Shown here: piece by piece, positions 25,260-34,575 of the stretch | Layout of the letters: each line of letters begins with the position of its first letter | Position numbering within the stretch: position 1 is the stretch's first letter | NCBI RefSeq assembly: GCF_020889685.1 | Contig: NZ_JACMYO010000055.1 | Coordinates: 1 to 45,152, forward strand | Direction: 5' to 3' | Length of the DNA: 45,152 bases | Source of the DNA: Bradyrhizobium oropedii | GTDB taxonomy: Bacteria; Pseudomonadota; Alphaproteobacteria; Rhizobiales; Xanthobacteraceae | The notes under the pieces: generated by a model | What the model was told of the DNA's origin: nothing | The model's database searches: none | Seen by the model: only the letters and a program-made list of their open reading frames with translations | Translations under genes and position numbers: made by a program

Positions 25260-25973
25260 ATGCGGCCAAGCCGTCGTGCGCCCGATGAACTGCGTCCCGT
25301 GTCGCTGGAACGCGGCGTCGTCAAATACGCCGAGGGTTCCTGCATGGTGAAGTTCGGCGACACCCATGTGCTGGTCACCGCCACGCTGGAAGAGCGCTTG
25401 CCGCCGTGGCTGAAGGGCCAGGGCCGCGGCTGGGTCACCGCCGAATACGGCATGCTGCCGCGCGCCACGCTGGAACGCACCCGCCGCGAGGCCTCCGCCG
25501 GCAAGCAGGGCGGTCGAACGGTCGAGATCCAGCGGCTGATCGGGCGTTCGCTGCGCGCGGCCGTCGATCTTGAGGCGCTCGGCGAGCGTCAGATCACGGT
25601 CGATTGCGACGTCATCCAGGCCGATGGCGGCACCCGCACCGCGTCGATCACCGGTGCCTGGGTGGCGCTGGCCGACTGCATCAACTGGATGAAGACCCGC
25701 AACATGCTGAAGACCAACGTGTTGCGCGACAACGTGGCGGCGATCTCCTGCGGCATCTATCAGGGCACGCCGGTGCTCGATCTCGACTACGCTGAGGACT
25801 CTGAGGCCGACACCGACGCCAATTTCGTCATGACCGGCGACGGCCGCATCATCGAGGTGCAGGGCACCGCCGAGAAGACGCCGTTCTCCCAAGACGAATT
25901 CCTGGCGTTGATGGCCTTGGCGCGCAAAGGTGTCGCGCGTCTGGTCGACTTGCAAAAGATCGCGGTGGCGTAG
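25260..25973 (+). CDS. rph: Ribonuclease PH
   Basis: A 237-residue phosphorolytic 3' exoribonuclease that trims tRNA 3' ends. MRPSRRAPDELRPV, GDTHVLVTATLEERLPPW, GWVTAEYGMLPRAT and LIGRSLRAAVDL are full RNase PH signatures, and the C-terminal part has EVQGTAEKTPFSQDE. The start ATG 25260 has a perfect GGAGG six bases upstream. It is followed by rdgB after 11 bases, as is common in alphaproteobacteria. Confidence 0.97.
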   Translation: MRPSRRAPDELRPVSLERGVVKYAEGSCMVKFGDTHVLVTATLEERLPPWLKGQGRGWVTAEYGMLPRATLERTRREASAGKQGGRTVEIQRLIGRSLRAAVDLEALGERQITVDCDVIQADGGTRTASITGAWVALADCINWMKTRNMLKTNVLRDNVAAISCGIYQGTPVLDLDYAEDSEADTDANFVMTGDGRIIEVQGTAEKTPFSQDEFLALMALARKGVARLVDLQKIAVA

Positions 25974-25984
25974 TCAGATTGGCC

Positions 25985-26620
25985 ATGCATCGCCGAATCA
26001 CCGGAAGGCTCGTCATCGCCACCCATAATCCCGGCAAGCTTGCCGAGATGCGGGAACTGCTGGCGCCGCATGGCGTGGAGGCGGTGTCGGCCGGCGAGCT
26101 CGGCCTCGCCGAGCCCGAGGAGCCCGGCGACAGTTTTCAGGCCAATGCGGCGATCAAGGCGATCGCCGCGGCGAAGGCGACCGGACTGCCGGCCTTCGCC
26201 GACGATTCCGGCCTCGTGGTCGACGCGCTCGACGGCGCGCCCGGGATCTACTCGGCGCGCTGGGCCGGCGAGGGCAAGGACTTCATGGCGGCGATGACGC
26301 GGATCGAGCGGCTGCTGCAGGAGCGCGGCGCCACCAACCCGGAACAGCGCAAGGCGCATTTCGTCTCCGCGCTGTGTGTGGCCTGGCCGGACGATCACCT
26401 CGAAGAGGTCGAGGCCCGCGCCGACGGAACCCTGGTTTGGCCGCCGCGCGGCACCGCCGGCTTCGGCTATGATCCGGCTTTCCTGCCCGACGGCTATACG
26501 CGGACCTTCGGCGAGATGACCAGCATCGAGAAGCACGGCCTGCCGCCGCTCGGGCTCGGCCTGTCGCATCGGGCCCGCGCCTTCGTGAAGCTCGCGGAGA
26601 TCTGCCTTGAGCCACGCTGA
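25985..26620 (+). CDS. rdgB: Non-canonical purine NTP pyrophosphatase (RdgB/HAM1)
   Basis: A 211-residue house-cleaning enzyme that hydrolyses dITP, XTP and ITP to monophosphates. IATHNPGKLAEM near the N-terminus is the substrate and metal loop, FADDSGLVVDALDGAPGIYSARWAG is the HAM1 signature, and GTAGFGYDPAF and SHRARAF are the later motifs. The start ATG 25985 lies 11 bases after rph. The stop overlaps the hemW start region by 14 bases. Confidence 0.96.
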   Translation: MHRRITGRLVIATHNPGKLAEMRELLAPHGVEAVSAGELGLAEPEEPGDSFQANAAIKAIAAAKATGLPAFADDSGLVVDALDGAPGIYSARWAGEGKDFMAAMTRIERLLQERGATNPEQRKAHFVSALCVAWPDDHLEEVEARADGTLVWPPRGTAGFGYDPAFLPDGYTRTFGEMTSIEKHGLPPLGLGLSHRARAFVKLAEICLEPR

Positions 26621-27764
26621 CCGACAAGCTTTCGGCGTCTACGTGCACTGGCCGTTCTGCCTGTCGAAATGCCCGTATTGCGACTTCAACAGCCACGTGC
26701 GGCATGCGCCCGTCGACGAGGCGCGCTTCGTGTGCGCGTTCGCCCGCGAGATCGAAACGACGGCGGCGCGGGTGCCGGGGCGTGAAGTGTCCTCGATCTT
26801 CCTCGGCGGCGGCACGCCTTCGCTGATGCAGCCGCAGACCGTTGGCGCCGTGCTCGATGCGATCGGCAAGCACTGGCAGGTCTCGCGCGACGTCGAGGTC
26901 ACGCTCGAAGCCAATCCGACCAGCGTCGAGGCGACGCGCTTTCGCGGCTATCGTGCCGCCGGCGTCAACCGCGTCTCGCTCGGCGTGCAAGCATTGGACG
27001 ACGCTTCGTTGAAAGCATTGGGCCGCCTGCACACCGCGCGCGAGGCGCTCGACGCGGTTGCGATCGCACGCTCTGCATTCGATCGTTACTCGTTCGATCT
27101 GATTTACGCGCGGCCCGACCAGACGCCGCAGATGTGGGCCGATGAATTGAAGCAGGCGATCTCGGAAGCCGCCGAGCATCTGTCGCTCTATCAGCTCACG
27201 ATCGAGGAAGGCACGCCGTTCTTCGGGCTGCATGCCGCCGGCAAATTGCAGACGCCGGATGAAGCGACCTCGCGCGCGCTCTACGACGTGACGCAGGAGG
27301 TCTGCGCCCGCGAGGGATTGCCGGCCTACGAGATCTCCAATCACGCCCGCACCGGGGCGGAGTGCAAGCACAACCTCGTCTATTGGCGCGGCGAGGAATA
27401 TGCCGGCATTGGCCCCGGCGCGCATGGAAGGCTCGACATCGACGGCGTCAGGCACGCGACCGCAACCGAGCGGCGCCCCGAGGCATGGCTGTTGAACGTC
27501 GAGGAACGCGGTCACGGCGTCGTCACCGACGACAGCCTCAACAGCGAGGAGCGCGCCGACGAATTTCTGCTGATGGGGCTGCGGCTCGCCGAGGGCATCG
27601 ATCCCAAGCGCTATGCGGCACTCTCCGGCCGAAAGCTCGATCCGCACCGGATCGCGATGCTGCGTGAAGAAGGCGCGATCGCCGTCGATGCCGACGGACG
27701 GCTGCGCGTGACGAAATCAGGATTCCCGGTGCTCGACGCCGTGGTCGCGGATCTCGCCGCCTAG
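26607..27764 (+). CDS. hemW: Radical SAM family heme chaperone HemW
   Basis: A 385-residue protein of the HemN-like group. Radical SAM cysteines Cys18, Cys22 and Cys25 are in CLSKCPYCDF (C-x3-C-x2-C), followed by FLGGGTPSLM. The shorter HemW C-terminus matches E. coli HemW (378 residues) rather than HemN. HemW binds and delivers heme and is not coproporphyrinogen dehydrogenase. The start is TTG 26607, unusual but supported by GGAGA 6-7 bases upstream; no ATG exists before the cysteines. It overlaps rdgB, the same pairing as in E. coli. Confidence 0.93.
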   Translation: MSHADRQAFGVYVHWPFCLSKCPYCDFNSHVRHAPVDEARFVCAFAREIETTAARVPGREVSSIFLGGGTPSLMQPQTVGAVLDAIGKHWQVSRDVEVTLEANPTSVEATRFRGYRAAGVNRVSLGVQALDDASLKALGRLHTAREALDAVAIARSAFDRYSFDLIYARPDQTPQMWADELKQAISEAAEHLSLYQLTIEEGTPFFGLHAAGKLQTPDEATSRALYDVTQEVCAREGLPAYEISNHARTGAECKHNLVYWRGEEYAGIGPGAHGRLDIDGVRHATATERRPEAWLLNVEERGHGVVTDDSLNSEERADEFLLMGLRLAEGIDPKRYAALSGRKLDPHRIAMLREEGAIAVDADGRLRVTKSGFPVLDAVVADLAA

Positions 27765-27855
27765 GTGCACGCTGCCAAAATATCGAAAACAACCCCATGC
27801 AAAGTAGCTGGCGGGTGCCGGCGCTCGACAAGGCAGCCCGACCGCCTGTCGAAAA

Positions 27856-29061
27856 CTAGGCCCCGAAACTCTTCGGCGAACCCGCGACCGCCGTGCCGCC
27901 GCCCGACGCCACCTTCATGACGGCAAGGCCGCGCTCATTGGTGCCGTCGGAGCGAAAGCGGAACAGGCCGTCGATACCGGCGAAACCGGATGGATTGGTC
28001 AGCGTCTCCGGTGCGAAGCGTTGTGCGCCTTGGGTGCGCGCCAGCGCTGCCATCAGCGCGACGGCATCATAGGCAAGCGTTGCGGTGCGCACCGGCTCAC
28101 CACCATATTTGGCGCGATAGCGGCCGGCAAAGCTGCGGAAGCCGGCCGGATCCGGCGCGGCGTAAAGGCCGCCCTGCAAGACCGGGCTCGCGAACACCCG
28201 CGGATTGTCCCACAGCCCGGTGCCGAGCAGCTGGATGTTGTGCAGATTGGCACCGGCTGCGGTCAACGCATCGGCGGTCGCGACGACCGATTCGCCGTCG
28301 TCGGCGAGCAGCAGCGCGTCGGCCTGGCCGAGCGATTGCGCCACGGTCCGCGCCGGCGTTGCGCGATCGGCGCCATATTTCTCGAAGGCGACGACGCGGC
28401 CGTTCTTGCGGCCGACCGCCTGCTTGAACGCGGCCTCGACCACGTTGCCATAGGCGTTGTCCGGTACCATCGCGGCGAACGAGCGCTTCCCGATCCCCGC
28501 GGAATAGTCGACGATGCGATTGATGTCGGACTCCGGCAGGAAGCTCAGGAGATAGACGCCGCGTCCGGCCACGCTCGAATCGGTTGAGAATGCGATCACC
28601 GACGTGCCGCGCGGCCGCGTCAGTTGCGCGACGGCAGGCACCGAGCCTGCGAACAGCGGTCCCAGAATGATCTCGGCGCCCTCGGAGAGCGCCTGTTGGG
28701 CACCCTGCGATGCGCCCTGCGGGCTGCCGCCATCGTCCTTGATCAGGAGCTGGATGTTCGGGTTCTGAAATTCCGCCAGCGCCATTTCGGCGGCATTGCG
28801 CATCGACTGGGCGGCGAGCCCGGCATTGCCGGACGCCGACAGCGGCAGGATCAGCCCGATCTTGACCTGGCCGGTGCCGACCGCCTGCGGTTGTTGCTGC
28901 GGGCCGGCAGGGCCGCCTTCCGGACCGCCGTTGGAAAATTGGCTCAAGCTTTGCTGGATGCCGGAACAGGCCGTCAGCAACGGCGCGCCCACGAGCAGAC
29001 CAAGCGCGGTTCGCCGGGTTGCGCCCGACGGCGAGGAGTTGCGGTGATGCGGGCCTTCCAT
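27856..29061 (-). CDS. LpoA-like lipoprotein (penicillin-binding protein activator family)
   Basis: A 401-residue lipoprotein. The N-terminus has a hydrophobic stretch and lipobox LLTAC with Cys32, followed by a Gln/Pro/Gly-rich linker. The rest is a type I periplasmic-binding fold (VKIGLILPLSASGNAGLAAQSMRNAAEMALAEF). In enterobacteria LpoA (YraM) is an outer-membrane lipoprotein that stimulates PBP1A. Here, as in E. coli, the gene is divergent from rsmI with yraN beside it, which supports this naming. A branched-chain amino acid-binding paralogue is the alternative. Confidence 0.82.
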   Translation of the reverse strand: MEGPHHRNSSPSGATRRTALGLLVGAPLLTACSGIQQSLSQFSNGGPEGGPAGPQQQPQAVGTGQVKIGLILPLSASGNAGLAAQSMRNAAEMALAEFQNPNIQLLIKDDGGSPQGASQGAQQALSEGAEIILGPLFAGSVPAVAQLTRPRGTSVIAFSTDSSVAGRGVYLLSFLPESDINRIVDYSAGIGKRSFAAMVPDNAYGNVVEAAFKQAVGRKNGRVVAFEKYGADRATPARTVAQSLGQADALLLADDGESVVATADALTAAGANLHNIQLLGTGLWDNPRVFASPVLQGGLYAAPDPAGFRSFAGRYRAKYGGEPVRTATLAYDAVALMAALARTQGAQRFAPETLTNPSGFAGIDGLFRFRSDGTNERGLAVMKVASGGGTAVAGSPKSFGA

Positions 29062-29282
29062 CGTCTCTCTTCTCTTGGCCGACCAGGATCGGCCAGGACT
29101 CCATCCGGCTCTGATGAGGCGGGTGGATTCAGGCATATTGTCGGCGAATAGTTAACTAAAACAAAAGGATTATGGCCCCGCGGCGCCGTTGCCGCGGCCT
29201 CCATTTCCCTGGTCAGGCAGCGTTCCGTCACCGCCCATTTGCGGATGTGGCGCAAGCGCTACCATCCCTCTAGATTGGCATT
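29062..29282. promoter_or_regulatory. Divergent intergenic region between lpoA-like gene and rsmI
   Basis: It contains an AT-rich island (about 29138-29172, including AGTTAACTAAAACAAAAGG) that probably carries the leftward promoter. A perfect 7-base GC hairpin, CCGCGGC (29178-29184) / GCCGCGG (29191-29197), follows. Exact promoter boxes could not be assigned. Confidence 0.4.
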
Positions 29283-30236
29283 ATGCGCGCAAAAGCCAGT
29301 TCCCTCCACAGTTCGGATGCCCCGGCAGGCGCTGCGGCCAGAACCTTTTCGATCGGCGGCCAGCATCTGGCCGCACCCAAGGCCAGGCCCGGGCTCCATC
29401 TGGTCGCGACCCCGATCGGAAATCTCACGGACATCACCCTGCGCGCGCTGGAGACATTGGCCGGCGTCGACGTCATCGCCTGCGAGGACACCAGGATTAC
29501 GCGCCGGCTGACCGAACGTTACGCGATCACCGCGGAGCTCGCGCTCTACCACGAGCACAACGCGGCCCAGGCCAGGCCCAAGATCCTCGAGCGGCTGGCG
29601 CAGGGCGCCGCGATCGCGCTGGTTTCGGACGCGGGCACACCGCTGATCTCCGATCCCGGCTTCAAGTTGGTGCGGGAGGTCTGCGCCGCCGGACATGCCG
29701 TCATCGCAATCCCGGGTCCGTCGTCGGTGCTGACGGCGCTGTCGGTTGCGGCGCTGCCGACCGACCGGTTTTTCTTCGAGGGATTTCTGCCGGCGAAGGA
29801 GCACGCGCGGCGCGCACGGCTCAGTGAGCTGGCGCGGATCGATGCGACGCTCGTGATGTTCGAATCCGGCAATCGCGTGCAGGACACGCTGCGCGATCTC
29901 GCCACGATCATGGCCGGGCGTGACGCGGCGATCTGCCGCGAGCTGACCAAGCTGCACGAGGAGATCAAGCGCGCGCCGGTCGCCGAGCTTGCGGCGGGCG
30001 CCGACGCACTGGAGACCCGCGGCGAGTTCGTGCTCGTGATCGGACCGCCGGCCGATGATGCCGGGGTGATGGACGAGAATTCGCTCGACGATCTCCTGCG
30101 CGCGCAGCTCGCCCGCGGCAGCGTCAAGGATGCGGTCGCCCACGCCATCGAATTGTCGGGCCGGCCGCGCCGCGAGGTCTACGCCCGCGCGCTCGAGCTT
30201 GCGAAAACCATCGGGGACCGCGATGGCCAAGCCTGA
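29283..30236 (+). CDS. rsmI: 16S rRNA (cytidine-1402-2'-O)-methyltransferase
   Basis: A 317-residue SPOUT-unrelated, tetrapyrrole-methylase-fold enzyme that 2'-O-methylates C1402 in the ribosomal P site. LHLVATPIGNLTDITLRALETL, ACEDTRITRRL, LVSDAGTPLISDPGF and IPGPSSVLTALSVAALPTD are full RsmI motifs. About 35 extra residues precede the core. The last bases overlap the yraN start by 14, indicating an operon. Confidence 0.96.
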   Translation: MRAKASSLHSSDAPAGAAARTFSIGGQHLAAPKARPGLHLVATPIGNLTDITLRALETLAGVDVIACEDTRITRRLTERYAITAELALYHEHNAAQARPKILERLAQGAAIALVSDAGTPLISDPGFKLVREVCAAGHAVIAIPGPSSVLTALSVAALPTDRFFFEGFLPAKEHARRARLSELARIDATLVMFESGNRVQDTLRDLATIMAGRDAAICRELTKLHEEIKRAPVAELAAGADALETRGEFVLVIGPPADDAGVMDENSLDDLLRAQLARGSVKDAVAHAIELSGRPRREVYARALELAKTIGDRDGQA

Positions 30237-30621
30237 TAGTGCCAAGACTGACAGCGCCTCGCCCGAGCGCGTTGCCGCGTTCCGCACCGGCATCTCGGCC
30301 GAAAGCCGCGCCGCTGCCCTCCTCATCGCCAAGGGCTATCGCATCCTCGCACGGCGCTTCCGCACCCCCTATGGCGAGATCGACCTGGTGGCGCGACGGC
30401 GCAACCTCGTCGCCTTCGTCGAGGTCAAGGCCCGTGCCAGTCTCGACGACGCCGCCTATGCGGTGACGCCGCGCCAGCAGCAGCGCATCGTCAATGCCGC
30501 GCAGGCCTGGCTGATGGCGCATCCCGAACATGCCGAATTTGATCTCAGATTCGACGCCGTGCTGATTGCGCCGCGGAGCCTGCCGCGCCATCTGTTAGCG
30601 GCATTCGACGCAAGCCCTTAA
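30223..30621 (+). CDS. yraN: YraN/UPF0102 family endonuclease-fold protein
   Basis: A 132-residue protein. AESRAAALLIAKGYRILARRFRTPYGEIDLVARR and VAFVEVKAR form the restriction endonuclease-like core (E-x-D-x and E-V-K motif). The family is widely conserved without a firmly assigned function, possibly Holliday junction-related. The start ATG 30223 lies within the last codons of rsmI. Confidence 0.93.
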   Translation: MAKPDSAKTDSASPERVAAFRTGISAESRAAALLIAKGYRILARRFRTPYGEIDLVARRRNLVAFVEVKARASLDDAAYAVTPRQQQRIVNAAQAWLMAHPEHAEFDLRFDAVLIAPRSLPRHLLAAFDASP

Positions 30622-30651
30622 AGTTACCCTCAGACCTCGCGGGACACGCCT

Positions 30652-31599
30652 ATGAAATTGAACGTCGCCGTCCAGATGGATCCTATCGCGCGCATCAACG
30701 TCCGCGGCGATTCCACCTTTGCGCTGCTGCTCGAGGCGCAGAAGCGCGGCCACGGCATTTCCTACTACACGCCCGACAAGCTGTCGCTGCGCGGCGAGGA
30801 GCTGGTGGCGCCGGTGCAGTCTCTCACCGTGCGCGACGAGGTCGGCGATCACTTCACGCTGGGCGAGCCGAAGCGCGAGGCGCTCAACGGCTTCGACGTC
30901 GTGTTGCTGCGGCAGGATCCGCCGTTCGACCTCGCCTACATCACCTCGACGCATTTGCTCGAGCTCATCCATCCGAAGACCCTTGTGGTCAACAATCCGG
31001 CCAGCGTGCGCAACGCGCCGGAAAAGCTGTTCGTGATGAATTTTCCGCAGCTGATGCCGCCGACCCTGATCTCGCGCGATCTCGACGAGATCAACGCGTT
31101 CCGCGACCAGCACGGCGCTGTCGTCATGAAACCGTTGCATGGCCATGGCGGCGCCGCCGTGTTCCGCGTGATGCCGCAGGACATGAACTTCGGCTCGCTG
31201 TTCGACATGTTCTCGGTCACCTTCAAGGAGCCCTGGGTGATCCAGCGCTTCCTCCCCGAGGTGAAGCATGGCGACAAGCGCATCATCCTGGTCGACGGTG
31301 AATTCGCCGGCGCCGTCAATCGCGTGCCGGCGGCGGACGATCTGCGCTCCAACATGGTGCGCGGCGGCGCGGCCAAGGCGACCGAGCTGTCGGATCGCGA
31401 GCGCGAAATCTGCGCCACGCTTGGACCGGCACTGCGCGAGCGCGGCCTGCTGTTCGTCGGCATCGACGTGATCGACGGCAATTTGACCGAGATCAACGTC
31501 ACCTCGCCGACCGGCATCCGCGCCATTCAGCGGCTCAACGGTCCCGATGTCGCGGCGATGATCTGGGATACCATCGAGAAGAAGCGCGCCGCGAAATAA
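30652..31599 (+). CDS. gshB: Glutathione synthetase
   Basis: A 315-residue ATP-grasp ligase that joins gamma-glutamylcysteine and glycine, the second step of glutathione synthesis. MKLNVAVQMDPIARINVRGDSTFALLLEAQ, the VLLRQDPPFDLAYI substrate region, MKPLHGHGGAAVFRV (the Gly-rich ATP loop) and the C-terminal INVTSPTGIRAI are full GshB signatures. It starts 30 bases after yraN and is probably in the same operon. Confidence 0.97.
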   Translation: MKLNVAVQMDPIARINVRGDSTFALLLEAQKRGHGISYYTPDKLSLRGEELVAPVQSLTVRDEVGDHFTLGEPKREALNGFDVVLLRQDPPFDLAYITSTHLLELIHPKTLVVNNPASVRNAPEKLFVMNFPQLMPPTLISRDLDEINAFRDQHGAVVMKPLHGHGGAAVFRVMPQDMNFGSLFDMFSVTFKEPWVIQRFLPEVKHGDKRIILVDGEFAGAVNRVPAADDLRSNMVRGGAAKATELSDREREICATLGPALRERGLLFVGIDVIDGNLTEINVTSPTGIRAIQRLNGPDVAAMIWDTIEKKRAAK

Positions 31600-31785
31600 T
31601 CCTCCCTTGTGCGATGCACATGCAGGTTGCACTCTAGCCGGAGTTCGACCGCGCCTGCATTCGCCTTATTCTACTTGCCAGCTTGCGCGGGCGCGGGCAG
31701 CATCCTCTTGCCTGCGTCAGGTCAAGCGGCGGGCCAACGCGGGCAACAACGCGACAAACTCATAAAAATTGTGGAGGAAGACGTT

Positions 31786-32757
31786 ATGACGCTCAATGTC
31801 TCACGACGATCCTTGCTCGCGCTCGGTGCCGGTCTCGGCGCCAGCACATTACTCGGCGGCACCGCCCAGGCGCGCGCGCCGAAGCTCGGCACGCAAACTC
31901 CCTATTGGCACCGCTTCGAGCTCGGCGACGCCGAAGTGACCGTCGTCTCCGACGGCCCGCTTCCGCTCGGCGATCCCTCCGGCACCTTCACCGGCGTGCC
32001 GAAGGAAGAGGTGAAGAAGATGCTCTCCGACAACTTCCTCTCGCCCGACAATGTCGTGCTCGAGCAGAACTCGCCGATCGTCAACATGGGCGACAGACTG
32101 ATCCTGTTCGATACCGGCATGGGCACCTCGAAGGCCTTCGGTCCGACCACCGGCCGGCAGCAGAAGAGCATGCAGGAAGCCGGCATCAAGCCGGAGGACA
32201 TCGACGCCGTCGTGCTGTCGCACGCGCATATCGATCATATCGGCGGCATCGTCGGCGCCGACGACAAGCCGCTGTTTCCGAATGCGCAGTACTACATCGC
32301 ACAAAGCGATCTCGATTTCTGGACCGACGAAGGCAAGATGGGCAGTCCGTTGAAGGACTTTGTCGTGCACGCCCGCAAGAACCTGCTGCCGGTGCGCGAC
32401 CGCATCGTGTTCTTCAAGGACGGCCAGGAATTCCTGCCCGGCGTGCAGGCGATCGCGGCGCCCGGCCACACCGTGGGCCACACCATCTTCATGGTGAGCT
32501 CGGGCGGCAAATCCTTTGCCTTCCTCGGCGACCTCTCGCATCACGCGGTGCTGCTCTTGGAGCGGCCGCGGATGGAGTTCTCCTACGACACCGACCCGAA
32601 GCAGGCGGCGGCCTCGCGGGTCAAGCTGCTCGAGATGCTGGCCGCGAACAAGACGCCGGTCATGTCGTATCACTTCGCCTGGCCGGGCTATGGCCACGTC
32701 GCCAAGGCCGGTGAAGGCTTCCACTACTATCCCGAGCCGATGCAGATGACGTTGTGA
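31786..32757 (+). CDS. Tat-exported metallo-beta-lactamase-fold hydrolase
   Basis: A 323-residue protein. The N-terminal SRRSLLALGAG with a following Ala-rich cleavage region (TAQARA, about 26-31) is a twin-arginine signal. The metal site HAHIDH gives His146, His148, Asp150 and His151; later His residues are in APGHTVGH and GDLSHHAV. The overall pattern resembles quorum-quenching or alkylsulfatase-like MBL-fold proteins, but the substrate is unknown. The start ATG 31786 has a GGAGGA ribosome site, with 186 bases of non-coding sequence before it. A terminator follows the stop. Confidence 0.9.
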   Translation: MTLNVSRRSLLALGAGLGASTLLGGTAQARAPKLGTQTPYWHRFELGDAEVTVVSDGPLPLGDPSGTFTGVPKEEVKKMLSDNFLSPDNVVLEQNSPIVNMGDRLILFDTGMGTSKAFGPTTGRQQKSMQEAGIKPEDIDAVVLSHAHIDHIGGIVGADDKPLFPNAQYYIAQSDLDFWTDEGKMGSPLKDFVVHARKNLLPVRDRIVFFKDGQEFLPGVQAIAAPGHTVGHTIFMVSSGGKSFAFLGDLSHHAVLLLERPRMEFSYDTDPKQAAASRVKLLEMLAANKTPVMSYHFAWPGYGHVAKAGEGFHYYPEPMQMTL

Positions 32758-32766
32758 ACGGCAGAC

Positions 32767-32805
32767 CATCCGGGGACGGCGCACGTCGCCCCCGGATGTT
32801 CTCTT
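32767..32805 (+). terminator. Rho-independent terminator after the MBL hydrolase
   Basis: CATCCGGGG (32767-32775) pairs perfectly with CCCCGGATG (32790-32798). Inner GCG/CGC pairs extend the stem, and it is followed by TTCTCTTA. It lies 10 bases after the hydrolase stop and before yifB. Confidence 0.7.
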
Positions 32806-32864
32806 AATGTTCTTGCGCCAAGCAGCCTGCTCCGCTACCTTGGGTGGCGAAAGACAGGGGCAGC

Positions 32865-34403
32865 ATGGTCCAGCGCGTTTCCACCGTCGCATTCGAGGGG
32901 ATCGAGGCCCGTGCAGTCGACGTACAGGTGCAGGTCGCACCCGGATTGCCGGCGTTTGCGATCGTCGGCCTGCCGGACAAGGCGGTGTCGGAGGCCCGGG
33001 AGCGGGTGCGCTCGGCGCTGATCGCCTCGGGTCTCGCGCTTCCCGCCCGCCGCATCACCGTCAACCTCGCCCCGGCCGACCTGCCGAAGGAAGGCAGCCA
33101 TTACGACCTGCCGATCGCGCTCGGCCTGATGGCCGCGATTGGAGCGATCCCGCCGGATGCGCTCAGCGGCTTCACCGTGCTCGGCGAGCTCGGGCTCGAC
33201 GGCTCGATCGCGCCGGTGGCGGGCGTGCTGCCGGCTGCGATCGGCGCCAATTCGCGCGACGAGGGACTGATCTGTCCGGCCGCCTGCGGCTCGGAAGCCG
33301 CCTGGGCGAGCCCGGACATCCAGATCATCGCCGCTCACTCGCTGATCCAGATCGCCAATCACTTCAAGGGCACGCAAGTGTTGTCGCGGCCGCAGCCGAA
33401 GGTGCATGAGCGCGAGGAGACGCTGCTGGACCTGCGCGACATCAAGGGCCAGGAGAGCGCCAAGCGCGCGCTCGAGATCGCGGCCGCCGGCGGGCATCAT
33501 CTCCTGATGATCGGCTCGCCCGGCGCCGGCAAATCGATGCTGGCGGCGCGGCTGCCCTCGATCCTGCCGCCGCTGTCGCCGTCCGAACTGCTCGAAGTCT
33601 CGATGATCGCCTCCGTCGCCGGCGAGATCCGCGACGGCGCCTTGACCGCGCGGCGCCCGTTCCGCAGTCCGCATCATTCCGCCAGCATGGCCGCATTGAC
33701 CGGCGGCGGCATGCGCGCCAAGCCCGGCGAGATCTCGCTCGCGCATCAGGGCGTGCTGTTCCTCGACGAATTGCCGGAGTTCGATCCGCGCGTGCTGGAT
33801 TCGCTGCGCCAGCCGCTGGAGAACGGCGAGGTCTCAGTGAGCAGGGCCAACCATCGCGTCACCTACCCTGCGCGCTTCATGCTGGTCGCGGCGATGAACC
33901 CGTGCCGCTGCGGCCATGCCTATGAGCCCGGCTATTCCTGCAAGCGCGGCCGGCTCGACCGCTGCACCGCCGACTATCAGATGCGGATCTCCGGCCCGCT
34001 GATGGATCGCATCGATCTCAGGATCGAGGTGCCCGCCGTGACCGCGGCGGATCTGATCCTGCCGCCGCCGGCGGAGGGATCGGCCGAGGTCGCCAAACGC
34101 GTCGCGGCCGCGCGCGACATCCAGCTTGCGCGCTACGCGGCGGCCGGCATGCCGCATGTCCGCACCAATGCGGAAGCGCCGAGCGCGCTGCTCGAGACCA
34201 TCGCGCAGCCCGACGCGCATGGGCAGAAGCTGCTCCGCGAAGCCGCCGACAACATGCACCTTACGGCGCGCGGCTATCACCGCGTGCTGCGCGTGGCGCG
34301 CACGCTCGCCGATCTCGACGGCACTGATACGATCGGCCGGCTACACCTCGCCGAAGCGCTGTCCTATCGTGCATTGGCCGACGATCTGCGCCGCGCGGCC
34401 TGA
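32865..34403 (+). CDS. YifB/ComM family Mg-chelatase-like AAA+ ATPase
   Basis: A 512-residue protein. The N-terminal Lon-protease-like fold (about 1-170) precedes the AAA+ module with Walker A GSPGAGKS (residues 217-224) and Walker B VLFLDELPEF. A zinc-like CRCGHAYEPGYSCKRG segment and a C-terminal Mg-chelatase domain (NMHLTARGYHRVLRVARTLADLDG) follow. ComM is a hexameric helicase promoting branch migration during natural transformation in some proteobacteria; a role in recombination is expected. The start is ATG 32865 with an upstream AGGGG. Confidence 0.93.
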   Translation: MVQRVSTVAFEGIEARAVDVQVQVAPGLPAFAIVGLPDKAVSEARERVRSALIASGLALPARRITVNLAPADLPKEGSHYDLPIALGLMAAIGAIPPDALSGFTVLGELGLDGSIAPVAGVLPAAIGANSRDEGLICPAACGSEAAWASPDIQIIAAHSLIQIANHFKGTQVLSRPQPKVHEREETLLDLRDIKGQESAKRALEIAAAGGHHLLMIGSPGAGKSMLAARLPSILPPLSPSELLEVSMIASVAGEIRDGALTARRPFRSPHHSASMAALTGGGMRAKPGEISLAHQGVLFLDELPEFDPRVLDSLRQPLENGEVSVSRANHRVTYPARFMLVAAMNPCRCGHAYEPGYSCKRGRLDRCTADYQMRISGPLMDRIDLRIEVPAVTAADLILPPPAEGSAEVAKRVAAARDIQLARYAAAGMPHVRTNAEAPSALLETIAQPDAHGQKLLREAADNMHLTARGYHRVLRVARTLADLDGTDTIGRLHLAEALSYRALADDLRRAA

Positions 34404-34575
34404 GCCGAGCGTTTCCAGTGAAGCGGGTCCGGTGAAGACGACGCGCCAGAACCAAGGCGCTCCCGTTTGGTGCCCGATGCCCGCTGCGTCAACGCGACGG
34501 TAACCACTCTCATTTACGCTCCGCAAACCATAAGCACCGCGATCTGCGGCAAGCTTGGGTCGAGCGAGTTGTGTC

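Noticed and set aside
26607..27764. hemW as an oxygen-independent coproporphyrinogen oxidase (HemN)
   Set aside because: Length, C-terminus and the rdgB-hemW pairing fit HemW; the longer N-terminal region of HemN is missing.
27826..27855. Hairpin between hemW and the lpoA-like gene as a terminator
   Set aside because: The stem has a bulge and no T-run follows on either strand.
31609..31785. Extension of the metallo-hydrolase upstream of its Tat signal
   Set aside because: The GGAGGA site and the twin-arginine signal fix the start at ATG 31786.
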